Below are positions 1 to 13,329 of a stretch of DNA of 64,000 bases, in pieces. Source of the DNA: Senecio squalidus (lineage: Eukaryota > Streptophyta > Magnoliopsida > Asterales > Asteraceae); contig CAJVGC010000060.1 in assembly GCA_910822075.1 (NCBI GenBank), forward strand, positions 24,041,927 to 24,105,926, given 5' to 3'. How positions within the stretch are numbered: position 1 is the first letter of the stretch; each line of letters opens with the position of its first letter. Below the pieces are notes generated by a model. That model saw nothing but the letters and a program-made list of their open reading frames with translations. It searched no databases and was not told where the DNA came from. The translations under genes were made by a program, and so were the position numbers.

Positions 1-955
1 AGTATCCTCACAATCAATACCTATTGTCTGTGATTTACCATTAACTACAAGTCGAGATTTATAACGCTCCAAGGTACCATCTGCTCTGAATTTGTGGCGA
101 AATAGCCACATACAACGAATGAAGGGGTTGTCCGTTGGTCGAGGTACAAGTTCCCAAGTTGCATTTTCCTGCAAAGCACTAAATTCGTTGGTCATGGCTT
201 TAAGCCAATTAGGATCGGCCATGGCTTTCAGGTAGGTAGTGGGAACTAGTGATATTGTCGTAACATGTAAATTTAAACGTTGGTTTGGTAATCCCATGTT
301 TCGAACGTGTTTGCATGGGGTTCATGTTGGTGAGAGGTTGAGGAGATTCGGTTGGAGGTATTTGATTGTGGAAGGTGGAAGGTGGACTAGACGTTAATGG
401 GTTTTGTGGTGGTGGGCTCGGTGGGGATTGTGGGCAAGGAGAATTAATTGGTGAAGTTTGTGTTAATGGATTTATATTTGGTTGGCTGGATGGGCGGGTA
501 TTAGTGGGACGATTGTAATAAAAGTGTGGTAAGGAGTCATCATCATCTAAAAATTTATACGATGAAGGAGTGACGGATGTATTTGACGGGAATGTTTCTT
601 CATCAAACACGACGTGTCGTGAAATGTGAACACGACCTGTGGTAGGGTCGAGGCATCTGTATCCACGGTAATATGGAGGGTAGCCGAGGAAGATACATCG
701 GATTGAGCATGGGTGAAGTTTGTGTGGTTGTGTGGCAGAAAGATTGGGATAACATGCGCATCCGAAGACACGCAAGTGATCGTATGTCGGATGGCGTTCA
801 TATAGGGAAAATGTGGGGCTTTGGAAGTTTAATCGTTTGGAAGGAAGAATATTATGGAGATAGGTTGCCGTGTGTAACGCTTCTACCCAAAAGGTATTAG
901 GTAGTCGGGCATGTATTAAGAGTGCTCGAGAAATGTCATTGAGGCGGCGTATCAT
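1..955 (-). pseudogene. Copia integrase C-terminus and start of reverse transcriptase
   Basis: The frame 955 to 209 starts in the integrase region, with a segment like WVEALHTATYLHN followed by HLRVFGCACYP and FLGYP, which are typical of the Copia integrase C-terminal region. A Pro/Ser/Thr-rich linker follows, ending in MQTRSKHGITKP, the usual lead-in to Copia RT. From about 230 down to 1 another frame gives the RT entry region (lysine-rich, RYKSRLV-like). The frame change near 209 and the window edge mean no complete RT is visible. This is non-functional by its breaks. Confidence 0.75.
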
Positions 956-985
956 TCTTTCCGCCTTGCCATTTTGAGAGGAGGT

Positions 986-1366
986 TTATGGGCAAGCGAA
1001 ACGAAATACGAGTCCGTGAGTGTTAGCAAAGTTTTTGAACTCGTTGTTGTCAAATTCACCACCTAGATAGCATTGGAAAGTTCTGATTTTTCGATTAAAT
1101 TGTGTATGAATGAGGGTGTGAAATTTGACAAAGTTTGAGAACGTTTCGGATTTGAATTTCAACGGATAGATCCATATATAATGCGTAAAACGATCAACAA
1201 GCACCATATTGTACCCCGGATTACTAGTTATAGGAGATGTCCACAGATCACAACTAATAATATCAAATGGCACATAAGTAATGGATATTGAATCATAAAA
1301 TGGCAAACGTTTGCTATTAGATAGCTGACAAGAATGACAAATAAAAGGAGAACATTTTTTTGACAT
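986..1366 (-). pseudogene. Copia integrase catalytic core fragment
   Basis: This frame has a CHSCQLSN segment, which fits the end of an HHCC zinc finger, and then SCDLWTSP and VLVDRFTHYIWIYPL, which fit the first acidic residue of a D,D(35)E core. In the second acidic block, the position where Copia integrases have a CDNGGEF-like motif reads CYLGGEF, so a catalytic aspartate appears to be lost. A stop and frame change separate it from the upstream protease frame and the downstream integrase C-terminus. Confidence 0.75.
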
Positions 1367-1998
1367 GAAATAAAATAATTACGAGTAATGAAATCAATAA
1401 TATTTGCTCCTGGGTGTCCGAGCTGATTATGCCAAGGAGCTTTGTTGGTGGTGGTGAGACAGGATGTTGATGTCGGTGTTATGAAGGGATAGGGATCTCC
1501 CGTGCTATTGTGGCGGGAGAGGATTTTGCCAGTCATTAGATCCTTCACAGAAAAACCGAATAGATCAAAATCGCAAGATACTTGATTATCACGTGTGAAT
1601 TTAAGAACAGAAAGTAAACTTTTAATGATTTGTGGTGATAAAATAATGTTGTTTAAATTGTATGATTTGTTATGAATGAGGTGAGAGGTATGACCGGATT
1701 CTTTAATAGGCAAATGTTGTCCATTACCAACAAATATAGTACTTGATGTAGGAAATAAGGGAGATTGTATCTTACCAGGGTCAGTCGCTACGTGTGAAGA
1801 TGCCCCCGTATCCATGTCCCAGTTTGGATCTTGAAAATTTATTTGCATATTTTGAAACGCGTTGCCGAGATCCGTGGGACAAAGAGCGTTGAGTGCTGGT
1901 TGTGGTCTACTATATTGTTGTCGTTGTGTCGAAGGTTGTTGTTGTGGCCCATAATTTGCATTGCTTGGCTGCTGTTGGGAAGGATGCATGGTTTGCAT
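1228..1998 (-). pseudogene. Copia protease and GAG-pre-integrase segment
   Basis: The frame begins in a Gln/Pro-rich low-complexity stretch and reaches WDMDTGASSH, the aspartic protease active-site motif (DTGA) usual in plant Copia elements. It continues into a GAG-pre-integrase-like region ending in WHNQLGHPG. The last codons, below about 1366, run past the frameshift into the integrase region in the wrong frame. There is no plausible gag directly upstream, so this is a remnant. Confidence 0.75.
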
Positions 1999-2111
1999 GT
2001 GATTACCATTCTGCCATGTAGGTTGTGATAGGTATGGACATGTGATTAATCATTGGTGTTTTTCTCCGGTAGATCTGCATCAAGATGATCGGTAATCTTG
2101 TATGCTTTTGC

Positions 2112-2264
2112 TTAAAATCGAAACAACTTTATCCAAGAGGAGTAGGTCACCTTCGATCCGTCTAAAGTACGGATTTTATTTTGGATGTTTGTTATGGTAT
2201 ATGCAGGATGCAGGTTTGATGTTTTTGTATTGCTGCTTTCAGGTTTCTTGCCATCGTCTCCCAT
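2112..2264 (-). pseudogene. Copia gag N-terminal remnant
   Basis: This is a short frame starting at a Met (MGDDGKKPESS) just downstream of the primer-binding site. It contains HPAYTITNIQNKI and ends at YSSWIKLF, similar to the first 50 residues of many plant Copia Gag proteins. It stops where the rest of gag should continue, consistent with an internal deletion. An upstream Met at 2306 adds 14 residues that look like leader. Confidence 0.6.
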
Positions 2265-2326
2265 GGTGAAACGAGTAGAAAGGAAGGCTACAAACAGGAA
2301 AGACAAAAAGAAAAGGAGAGTTTTAT

Positions 2327-2339
2327 GGCTCTGATACCA
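2327..2339 (-). other. Primer-binding site of the 5' Copia element
   Basis: The minus strand reads TGGTATCAGAGCC, complementary to the 3' end of plant initiator methionine tRNA. It lies next to the LTR end, as expected for minus-strand priming. Confidence 0.8.
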
Positions 2340-2469
2340 TAATAGAGTTTATGGTATCAAACATAATCCCGTATCCTTTATTCATTGAAAACGATCCCAT
2401 TATATAGGGATATGTATTACAAATGTCAATGGCTATAATTAAGCTAAATATCTCCTTATAATATGGACA
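2340..2469 (-). repeat. Short Copia LTR (about 130 bp)
   Basis: On the minus strand the LTR begins TGTCCATATTATAAGG near 2469 and runs to the primer-binding site. It has a TATA-like stretch about half-way. The terminal bases beside the primer-binding site read TA, not CA, so the exact inner edge is uncertain. Its mate is outside the window, so the length rests on the TG start and the primer-binding-site position only. Confidence 0.55.
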
Positions 2470-2499
2470 AGATATAATATATATATATATATATATATA

Positions 2500-4726
<2,227 letters not shown>

Positions 4727-4728
<2 letters not shown>

Positions 4729-5919
4729 AAGTGGTTCATGCGAGAACCATTGTTTTTGCGAGAACTTGTTTTGATTGGTCCAAACTTTTTTAAATTTTAT
4801 AATTTTCTTTTTCCTCCATAAGGGTATATTAGTCAATTTATACTTTCTATTCTTCTAATTTTAAATACATATGTCCCCTTTTCTCTTTTCTCTCTCCTCT
4901 CGACATTTACACATTCTAATGAAGTTTCAACAAATAAATTCAACTTAAAATCTCAGTTATGAACGAAAAATTGATCATGGAAGCTGATTAATTCATAAGA
5001 CGTGATTTGTTCACAAAAGAACACTTAATTCTAATGTATGTTCATAAATGTACAAGTATCGTTCATAAGTGAACACAATCAAATTTCTTAATTACAAGGG
5101 CGGTTTACACATGAACTCACCATGTTCAAACGTGAACAACCAGTGTTTTTTTTTTGTTTTTTTATTAGAGTATGTTTACATCATATAAACATGATAAAAA
5201 AAAAAGGGACAAAAAATATATACAATCAAAGATTCTAATGCATAGAAACAAACCTTAAAATATCGTAAAAGTGTACATAATTATCTAGAATAAAAACTTG
5301 AATTCGAGATGAGAGTGACATGTGCTTTTTCTTTATGGTCGTAGTAACAAATCCAGATCTTGATTTTTTTTATTATTATGTTTATTTTCTTCAAATCCTC
5401 TTCTAAATACGCATATATGGTGGTGCTCTGTCTGTAGATGAGTGCGACTAGACTGATCGGAGCGACGGACTGAGTAATAATGTTGTCGAATTTACATAAG
5501 GGTTGTTGGATTGGTCGGAGTTAAAGAGGGACGACCAGATTGGCCGAATATACATATAAGAAGATGGTGTGGCGTGGTTTGTTGAGGATCATAAGATATT
5601 GGAGAGAGATAAATGTTGATTGTGGTGATTCAATTGTGGAAAGGAGAAAGAGATGAGAGAGATAAATGTTGATTGTGGTGATTCAATTGTGGAAAAGAGA
5701 AAGAGATTTACATAAAAAAGAAAAAGACGTGGGTGTTGAGAAAAATAAGGATGACAGAGATTGTGTAAATTCCCATATTACCCCTTATTTTTTTCAAATA
5801 GACCCTTTAAAGTTCAATTTGAATACAAAGAACTCCCTAATCATTTTCAGCCATTGATCATAAGATCCAAAGATTGATATTTAGTTCTCGCAGGAAAAAC
5901 AAGTTCTCGCATGAACCAT

Positions 5920-5923
<4 letters not shown>
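4727..5923. mobile_element. TIR element 3 flanked by (TA)n tracts
   Basis: The left end has GTGGTTCATGCGAGAACC then TTTTTGCGAGAACTTG. The right end, in reverse complement, has the same GGTTCATGCGAGAAC core then TTTTTCCTGCGAGAACT. (TA)n lies on both sides. The interior has no recognisable transposase. It contains a tandem duplication with period 53 bp at about 5602-5710. Length is about 1.2 kb; I infer a non-autonomous element. Confidence 0.65.
5602..5710. repeat. Two-copy 53-bp tandem duplication
   Basis: GAGAGATAAATGTTGATT and the following bases repeat after 53 bp, with one or two differences, inside the third TIR element. Confidence 0.85.

Positions 5924-6004
<81 letters not shown>
5924..6004. 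repeat. (TA)n microsatellite at the right edge of TIR element 3
   Basis: About 80 bp of TA repeats. Translated frames here give only Tyr-Ile strings and are not genes. Confidence 0.95.
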
Positions 6005-6008
<4 letters not shown>

Positions 6009-7100
6009 GCTAATACCTTTATATACATAGCTCAAATTGTATTAGAGAGAAGAACTTTTCGAATATGATTATACTTTTTAATATAGACAGACACTCTTAT
6101 GGAAAAACGAATGAGTCATTATATAGCACTACTCAATATAGTTTTCCACAACTTGTCATAAGATAAAATGGCGTGTGAATGTTTAACACTGCCCTTTATA
6201 TACTTGAGAATATATTAATTTAAGTTATAAATAATATGAACCCCTATCATAACTATAACCAACAAATTGTGTTGCAAAATGTATATACATGAGGGTAGAT
6301 ATGTATTTAAACATTGACATTAGCCTACATGCAGGTCTCTGGTCGATCTATTTAAACTCGAAATCACGGAGTTCATTTGTTTCAAACTTTTTATCAACTC
6401 GAAATCTCGGACTTCATTTGCCAAAGAGCAGAGCATTTATCATGTTATTCGAGCTTTAACGCTTTTGAGTAGAACTATACCGAGCTTGCTTAATTAAACA
6501 TGATTTCTTATTTTTTTTTTGAGTTATAAGCTAGTTTTCAAATTTTTATAAAGGCTGGTCTAGCTATCTTACCAACCTCAGACTTAGATTAAGGTGGTCA
6601 AGTGGAGCTCGGTCGAGTGGTCAACGTGTTTAAAACCTGTCTCGGCCTGATTTGAACCGCAATATGGCCTAGCCACGGGTCAATATTTAATATCTTACAA
6701 CTTTAAGCAATATAAAGAACAAGATCCTGTTAAAGCGCTACTCTACCAAAAAATCGTCTTCGAATGAGGCAAATAAAAATGACCCAAAAACTATACATTA
6801 ACATGCAATAAAAGGTACAACAGCCTTAATACAATGTTAACCATTTGATAACATTACAAATACAAAGAACTTGAACACCAAATCTAACGTCCATTACTCC
6901 AAGTGCCAACATTCCGACAATACGAAAAATCCATGACCAGAACTAGATTCCATGTATACAATGGCACTAAAGATTCTCACAACGCAGCATGCCATACATG
7001 CCATAACGATTTACATACTTCGATTATTAAGCTCCTCATAAGTAAAACCGACCTTTTTTTACAAACTGGAAAAGTAAATTTAAAAATTTAAGTAATACTT
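6005..7100. other. AT-rich intergenic stretch and presumed 3' UTR of the kinase gene
   Basis: I see no gene, tRNA or clear repeat here. The part nearest 7100 should hold the 3' untranslated region of the minus-strand kinase gene, but I could not place a polyadenylation site with confidence. Confidence 0.5.
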
Positions 7101-10100
7101 TTAGGTAAGACAAACTTCTCCGCTTTGATGAGCTTCTTTGACCCTTTTGTCGTACTCATCTTCATCATCTTCTGTTTCATTTTTACCTGCTTCTTTGTCT
7201 TTGTCTTTGTCTTTGTCATTCTCATTATCATCATTATCATCATCGTCGTCATCTTCTTCCTGGCCCCACCCAAACCCGCCAATGGAACGAGAAGCTGCAG
7301 GAGGGGATCTTGCTTCTTCTACTATTTTCATGATGTCCTCCACACTTTGGGGTGAAAATGTCGGGTTTTCCTTTCTGTAATACACAGTCTGAGCTGCTTC
7401 TGTTAATTCCCTCGGAAGATTCTTCAGGAACCATGGGTGGCTTTTGATATCTTTTAGGTTAATCCTCTACACAGAGAAAGGGGAAAAGAGTCATATTATA
7501 TGCCAATTCTGAAAGCTCAAGTAGTACTAAACAAAAACTTTTATCTTTTACAAAGGGGCAAAGCGGGTCATGACAGGTTGGAATGACCGTTATAATAAAT
7601 GTTTTAATTATGATTAAAGATACAAAAATATTACAGTAAAAATCTAAAACTTTGAGGAACACTATTTAGGAGGTTAAATGCATTTAAAATAGAGTTTGGG
7701 TGACTTTTTCCCGTTTGACCATTTTCCCTTTTAGGCTTTTAGCTGAAGAATTTTGTTTGACCCATTTGACTTGTTTAAATGTTTAATATAAAAACTACCC
7801 AAACTAACCAATCAATAACTTAGCAAATTCCAATGAAAGATATCAAAGCCACTCAACAAGATCTGGGATCACATAACCGCAAGAAATTCATGTAAAATAC
7901 AACAAAATGGATTTCTTAAGAAGCTGAATTATTTTTAAATTCAAACACTTGTCTAATTTTTATAATGGAAAATGTAATAAACTAGCACATAATTCAGATT
8001 ATATTTTATCTCTAACGGGTCAAATGTTAAGAAAAAACTAGCTGAAAAAGAAATGGGTCAACATGGTCAAAAAAGGTCGAAAGTTGCCTAAGGTGTACTT
8101 TTAAAGGATACAATACAAGTTGTATTATACAGACACCTAATCGCCTAATCGATTTATTCTGAGAACTAGATTACTTTTATAATACCATCTATTATTTAGC
8201 ACATCACTAATTTTTCAAATTGAAAAACGTGAGATTTCAAGTATTTAGGTCAATGCTTACCTAAATATATTCCGTTTTAACCCATAGTATTTTATTTTTT
8301 GTATTAATTTTATATATCATTCTGTAATGAGAGGAGATATAAGGAAGAGATAAATTACGGGACCCATAATGAAGGTAAACAATGTGTACAGAAAGGAAAA
8401 GAAAAAAAAAGCTTTACTTTAGTCAAAACAGCTCACTTCAGCCACGTAATATACACACACACAAAAATGGTTGTTATTTGTTTGAATAAAAAGGACATCT
8501 AGGATAAATGTTGCATAATAATTAAACTCGACGACTTTTAGTATGAACAGAAAGTTCATGTTTTTAATTCTAAAAACTAAAAGTTGGCTACAGTCTGGAA
8601 GTGGACAAATTCAGTAGAGTAATTCATACCCTGGCAGCAGTGGCGACGAATATCCGAGAAAGAAGATGCCTACAGTCTTGAGAAATGTGAACGTAGTCCG
8701 GGATCTTGTACTGCACAGCCATTATTCGCTGCCAATACAAAACAAAAAAGTCAAAGTCAACATACAAAGGAAAAGCCATGTTAAAGTTAAACGAACAAAA
8801 ACCAACTTTACTTGAATAGTCTTCCTAAAGTTTTTAGGATCTTCTTGGTCTTCAAAAGGGTATGCTCCCACCAGCATAACATAAAGTGTCACACCACAAG
8901 ACCAGACATCAGCCAGCTGAACAAACACAAATCAATATTTCGTAAATCCGCAAAGACACAACCAAAAAATAAACAAAAACAGTTCCGCAATATCTACATA
9001 TTGCGGTTTTTGATATAAAGTTCGCTCTGAGCTTTATTTGACGATATAGAAATCTATATAAAATAACCGTAATTCTCACACAACGTTTTCAAAATAGATT
9101 GAAAAATCATTTTTTTTACCTTGCCATCATACTCTTTACGAGAAAGAACCTCAGGGGCAATGTATGCAGGAGTTCCTACTGTGGATTTGGGTCTCGAGTG
9201 AAGCAGGGATGACTGCAGTATATTTTAAGAGATTAACATTCGGATTTTATCAACAAATTAGTTGCAAGTTTAAATAATTTATGTAAAACCTTTGAGTAGC
9301 CAAAATCACAGATTTTCAGGCGCGGTGCAGGGCTTCCATCTAAAAGAGTGTTTTCAAGCTTCAAATCTCTATGACAAATTTGCTACACAAGGTTGATATA
9401 GCACTCATAAGTTTCTTAAATCTAGAGGATTTATATGATATACGAGTAAATATAATAATGTTTTGAGAGAGTTCAACTTTTGAAGCCAAAATTACCATGA
9501 AATGGCAGTAGTGAACTCCTGATATAAGCTGCTGGAAAAAATATCTAGCCTGAAATTTTTAGAAATAGCATCAAGTAAGAGAAGTGCGTAGCTTTTGAAT
9601 TAGATAATATGATCATATATGTATAAAAAAATATGAAATTTGTGCTAACTGAAAGAAAATTAGACCTCATCTTCACTAAATCTCCCTGCATTGCAAATTC
9701 TATCAAAAAGCTCTCCTCCTGCGGCATACTCCATGACGATAGCAAGGTGGGTGGGAGTCAGTACCACCTATAGAAACACCACCATAATTATAGGCTCACG
9801 TTTAAATCGAGTCAGTTGGGTTGACGTAAAACTCATTTGGTCCAAAATGTTTAGAACAAATATAAGTAGTTACAAGTTAGTTTCTCAAATAATTTACAAA
9901 AACTATATTATATCAACAATTAACCAAATTTTTGAATAGAGATATTTAGAAGGTTTTATGCATTAAGGATACATACACTTCGAGTAACGTTTGACCATTC
10001 AACCCGTTTATCTCTTCTGGTCAGTTAGATTTATAGTTCAACCCGTTAGGATAAAAACATAACCGAAACTGATTCATTCACAAGTACAGCTGTACAGGCA

Positions 10101-10804
10101 CATAAAAGTTGCAACTTTTGGATAGATAGTTCATCAGAAGCATTTTAGAAAATAGTCAACTACCGAAAATGCCTTTTAACAATGACATGATAGAGAAATT
10201 TTGACCATAATCACGGTCTTTTAAAGCTTGTATGCGCACCACCATTACAGAGAAAAAAAATCCCAGTATGCAATATTATTATTAGAAAAAAACATGTTTG
10301 AAGGTATGCAAGTTTAAGCCCTTTTCTTCAATGTGGATCCACCAGTAACATTAATAATTTGTAATAATCACATTAAGTCACTGTCTAGATATTTTGCCAA
10401 AAAAATGTATATGCATGGGACCGAAGAATTACACACAACGAAATGAAAAAAATAGAAAACATGATTGAGAAGAAGGTACCTCTCTAAACCGAATAATATT
10501 AGGGTGTCGAAGCGAACGATGATTTATAATCTCTCGAGCAACATTCTCATCAATCTACAACCAAAAAGACAATACAATACATAACAAACAAATAAATAAA
10601 AACACAAACATATGAATTAAATACTATTAATGCATGATCAAATCACAAGTGGGCATTAATCATTTTATATAATCAAAAGCAAACCAATTAAAATAATAAT
10701 AATAATAATAATAATAATTTACCTTATGACCTCTTTCTATATATTTCATAGCAACAAGTTCTCTGGTAACCTTATTTCTCATCAACCTTGCAACACCAAA
10801 ATTC

Positions 10805-10836
<32 letters not shown>

Positions 10837-10842
10837 ATCCAT
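7101..10842 (-). CDS. SnRK2 serine/threonine protein kinase, subclass I-like, 9 coding exons
   Basis: Osmotic-stress-activated kinase of the plant SNF1-related family 2. Exons on the minus strand: 10842-10723, 10554-10480, 9767-9666, 9549-9496, 9382-9290, 9212-9120, 8916-8812, 8728-8630 and 7466-7101. Every intron is GT..AG and every junction falls between codons, giving 368 aa. Visible motifs: MDKYELVKDIG start, glycine loop GSGNFG (11-16), catalytic Lys33, HRDLK (catalytic Asp123), DFG (Asp143), activation loop with Ser154 and Ser158, which match the two phosphosites of the family, and APE. The C-terminus has FGWG, then an Asp/Lys/Glu-rich tail, and ends DEYDKRVKEAH...CLT. The DEYDKRVKE-like end and kinase sequence resemble SnRK2.1/2.4/2.5/2.10, the ABA-independent subclass; subclass is inferred. 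No break is seen, so it should be functional. Confidence 0.95.
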
Positions 10843-10845
10843 TTT

Positions 10846-10924
10846 CTATAATATTACAAAATAATCAAATTCATTTTTTGTTAATAATAATTCAATCTTT
10901 TTTCTTAAATTGAATAAAACGTAC
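10846..10924 (-). other. Probable intron in the 5' leader of the SnRK2 gene
   Basis: Just before the start codon the minus strand has CAG|GTACG at 10924 and, 79 bp later, an AT-rich stretch ending ATTATAG|AAA directly before the ATG. The acceptor is three bases from the start codon. A short leader intron fits the sequence, but transcript data would be needed to confirm it. Confidence 0.6.
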
Positions 10925-11392
10925 CTGAATGTTATTTAAAATGTAAATTGAAATGAATGAAATTACACAAATTTGAGGTTCAATTCATGGTTTTTAAGAC
11001 ACCATGAAAACCGGAAACCCTAATTTAATAGATAGTAATTGGTGAAATTGGTTAAAGATTTGAAATGGGTTTTGGTTGAAAGGGGGAAATTGTTGAAAAA
11101 TTTGAAAAGAACATGCAAAAGATGGAATCTGTATGAAAGAGTTAGTAAAAAAGAAAATCAGGAATTTTTTATGGATTGTAAGAAAGATATTAAAAAAATA
11201 TCTAAAAATAGATTTTGATGTTTCCTGGAAAGAGATTGAGCCACAAGGACGATGATGATGATTAAGAATGTCGATAAATAAAATAGCCTCACTCATTGTT
11301 ATTGTTATCTGTATCTTCTATATTATTGTCCGGCGATAATGCGAAAAAGATTGAAAAAAAAAATCATAATTTTTATGTTTTTGTAGATTTAA

Positions 11393-11587
11393 GAGTTAAT
11401 TACACGGATGGTCCTTAACCTTATACCCAAATGGCACTTTCAGTCCTAAATTTTGGATAATTACATGGCTAGGCCTTTATTTGGAATCTTTGCACACGGA
11501 CAGTCCTTTGGTCCGTTAGGGTTAACTCAATTCCGTTAGTTATATCATAATGACCAATTTACCCTTTTTGTCTTATTCACAAAGGAC
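11393..11587 (+). repeat. Left TIR of the MULE
   Basis: About 195 bp, matching the right end at 12788-12982 in reverse complement with only a few mismatches, which suggests a recent insertion. Confidence 0.85.
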
Positions 11588-11634
11588 CGTTTTTGTAATT
11601 TTTTATTTCTTTTTATTTGTTTTATAATAAAATG

Positions 11635-11685
<51 letters not shown>

Positions 11686-12179
11686 CAACCTTTTTTTTTT
11701 TTTAACTCATATCATAAAGTAGAACAAAACATAAATAAAAAAATATAATTTAGTTAACTTGAGATAAAACTATATAAATCTAAAATATTTTGACAAAAAA
11801 ACATAATTTTAACTTGTTTCGCATGTAAAATCGAAACTAACTCAAGCGATAATATTAGCAATCGGATAAAGCTAAGAGCTATTATACAAAATTATCATTA
11901 CACAGTTTTGAGTGTCAAAGAAAGTCAGCATCACCACCACATACACTTTCCGTCAATGTTCGCCGAAATTTTCACCGGAAAACACCAGAAATGCAAAAAC
12001 GATTAACCCGATGGTGTATAAAATCAGCAACTCATCTAAAAAGAAGCTTTGATGGTCTTTGCTATCAAGGTGAATCTAACATTCATTATTCTCTTACACA
12101 TTATATTGCTCACAGAGATAAAAATAGTTGTGGGTTGTTGTTGTAGTGGTTCAACCACAGGAAGTCTTGTGGAGCCACT

Positions 12180-12480
12180 TTCTGTTGTTCCGTTAAATGA
12201 TGAGTTGCAACAAGCAAGAGGCTGATGTTCCTTTACAAATAACACACAAGGTAATCAATCCATTACTTTTTATTCATCTCTCTCTTAATTGTTCTATTTT
12301 TTATAATATTCAAATGCAAACAGAGCTTGATGACATTGAGAATTTGTTCAATTCGATAATTCAATTAGATGTGGTGAGTATTTATCTCTGATTTTAATCT
12401 CTATCCTTATTCTAATTATTAACCAGATCTGGTGGTGTAAGAGATTTCGGTTCATGAATCAACGGCGGAGCTTGAATATG
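12180..12480 (+). pseudogene. Exon-intron-like fragment inside the MULE, origin unknown
   Basis: A possible exon ends ACACAAG|GTAATC at 12250. A 73-bp AT-rich stretch then ends CAAACAG, a 50-bp exon-like piece follows (12324-12373, reading like ELDDIENLFNSIIQLD), then GTGAGT and a second short intron ending AACCAG at 12426. This has the look of captured host gene sequence carried with its introns. I do not recognise the parent gene. Confidence 0.35.
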
Positions 12481-12787
12481 GTGGTGGTAACTGTAGTGAT
12501 GGTGGAAACGTGAAGGCGGCGATGGTGACGATGATGGAGTTGATTACAACGTAGAGATACGGAGGTTTAAGCAAGGAAAGAATGACGGACCAAATGACGA
12601 GGATATCGGAGATGATGAAAGTTAATAGCTACGGAATGAAGAAATTGAAAGCTGTAGTTGTAGTTAAAACTCCGATTGAGATTAAAATGATTTTCAGGGA
12701 AAATGATGATGATGATGATAAACCCATTTTGATATGAGTTAAAAAAGAAAAGAAAAACAAAAGTTTGGAATAATAATTACACGGATG

Positions 12788-12982
12788 ATCCTTTATGAAT
12801 AAGACAAAAAGGGTAAATTGGTGATTATAATATAACTAACAGAATTGAGTTAACGCTAACGGACCAAAGGACTGTCCGTGTGCAAAGATTCCAAATAAAG
12901 GCCTAGCCATGTAATTATCCAAAATTTAGGACTGAAAGTGCCATTTGGGTATAAGGTTAAGGACCATCCGTGTAATTAACTC
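12788..12982 (-). repeat. Right TIR of the MULE
   Basis: Inverted partner of 11393-11587. The inner part continues past the TIR with TTTTTTAACTCATATCA-type similarity to about 11690-11720 on the left arm, so the inverted arms were once longer. Confidence 0.85.
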
Positions 12983-12991
12983 TAGATTTAA

Positions 12992-13329
12992 TTTGTTATG
13001 AAAAAAATAATGTTATATGTAATATATATAGTTTTACATTTATACACATTATTTTTATAGTTATAATAACATATACACTTTTACGTTTATAAACATGTTT
13101 TGATATTTTATATTAGGAGATTCTATAAATAATAAATTAAATCATATTTCAAATTGAACGATTTTATATGTAAATTATAGTTATGTTTTTTATTTTGGTA
13201 AATATGGAATGAAAGAGAGAATTTTAATTATTTATTGTAAGAGAGTGTGTAAAATGAAAATAATCTTTGATGACATCATCAATCTGATCTAACGGCCGTC
13301 ATCAAATAAGTTAACTTATCTAAGGGGCC
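12992..13329. other. AT-rich spacer without visible gene
   Basis: AT-rich sequence between the MULE duplication and the tandem repeat. There is one GC-richer patch near 13285-13365 (AAGGGGCCTTAA / AAGGCCCC, a loose inverted pair). I see no ORF or known repeat. Confidence 0.4.

Larger units (their letters stand above)
1..2469 (-). mobile_element. Degenerate Ty1/Copia retrotransposon, 3' part outside the window
   Basis: Read on the minus strand, the order is short LTR (about 2340-2469), initiator-Met-type primer-binding site, gag start, protease, GAG-pre-integrase, integrase and the first part of reverse transcriptase. The integrase-before-RT order is diagnostic of Copia. The coding region is split into at least four reading frames, and most of gag is missing between about 2030 and 2110. 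The RT core, RNase H and the second LTR would lie beyond base 1. It is not the SIRE family found later in the window: protease, integrase and LTR all differ. The lineage within Copia was not assigned. Confidence 0.85.
11393..12982. mobile_element. Mutator-like element (MULE), non-autonomous, 9-bp target duplication
   Basis: The left end begins GAGTTAATTACACGGATGG and the right end is its exact inverted copy. The inverted repeats run for roughly 195 bp with only a handful of differences. The 9-bp direct repeat TAGATTTAA flanks both ends (11384-11392 and 12983-12991). Long TIRs plus a 9-bp duplication are the hallmark of Mutator-type transposons. There is no transposase. The left arm carries an extra segment with a (TA)n tract (11640-11683), after which the inverted similarity resumes. 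The interior has exon-like pieces, so this may be a Pack-MULE. Confidence 0.85.

Noticed and set aside
5847..6068. Two overlapping ORFs on opposite strands of Tyr-Ile repeats
   Set aside because: Translated microsatellite.
7125..7380. Plus-strand ORFs with poly-Ser or poly-Ile/Phe
   Set aside because: Antisense shadows of the repeat-coded acidic tail of the SnRK2 last exon.
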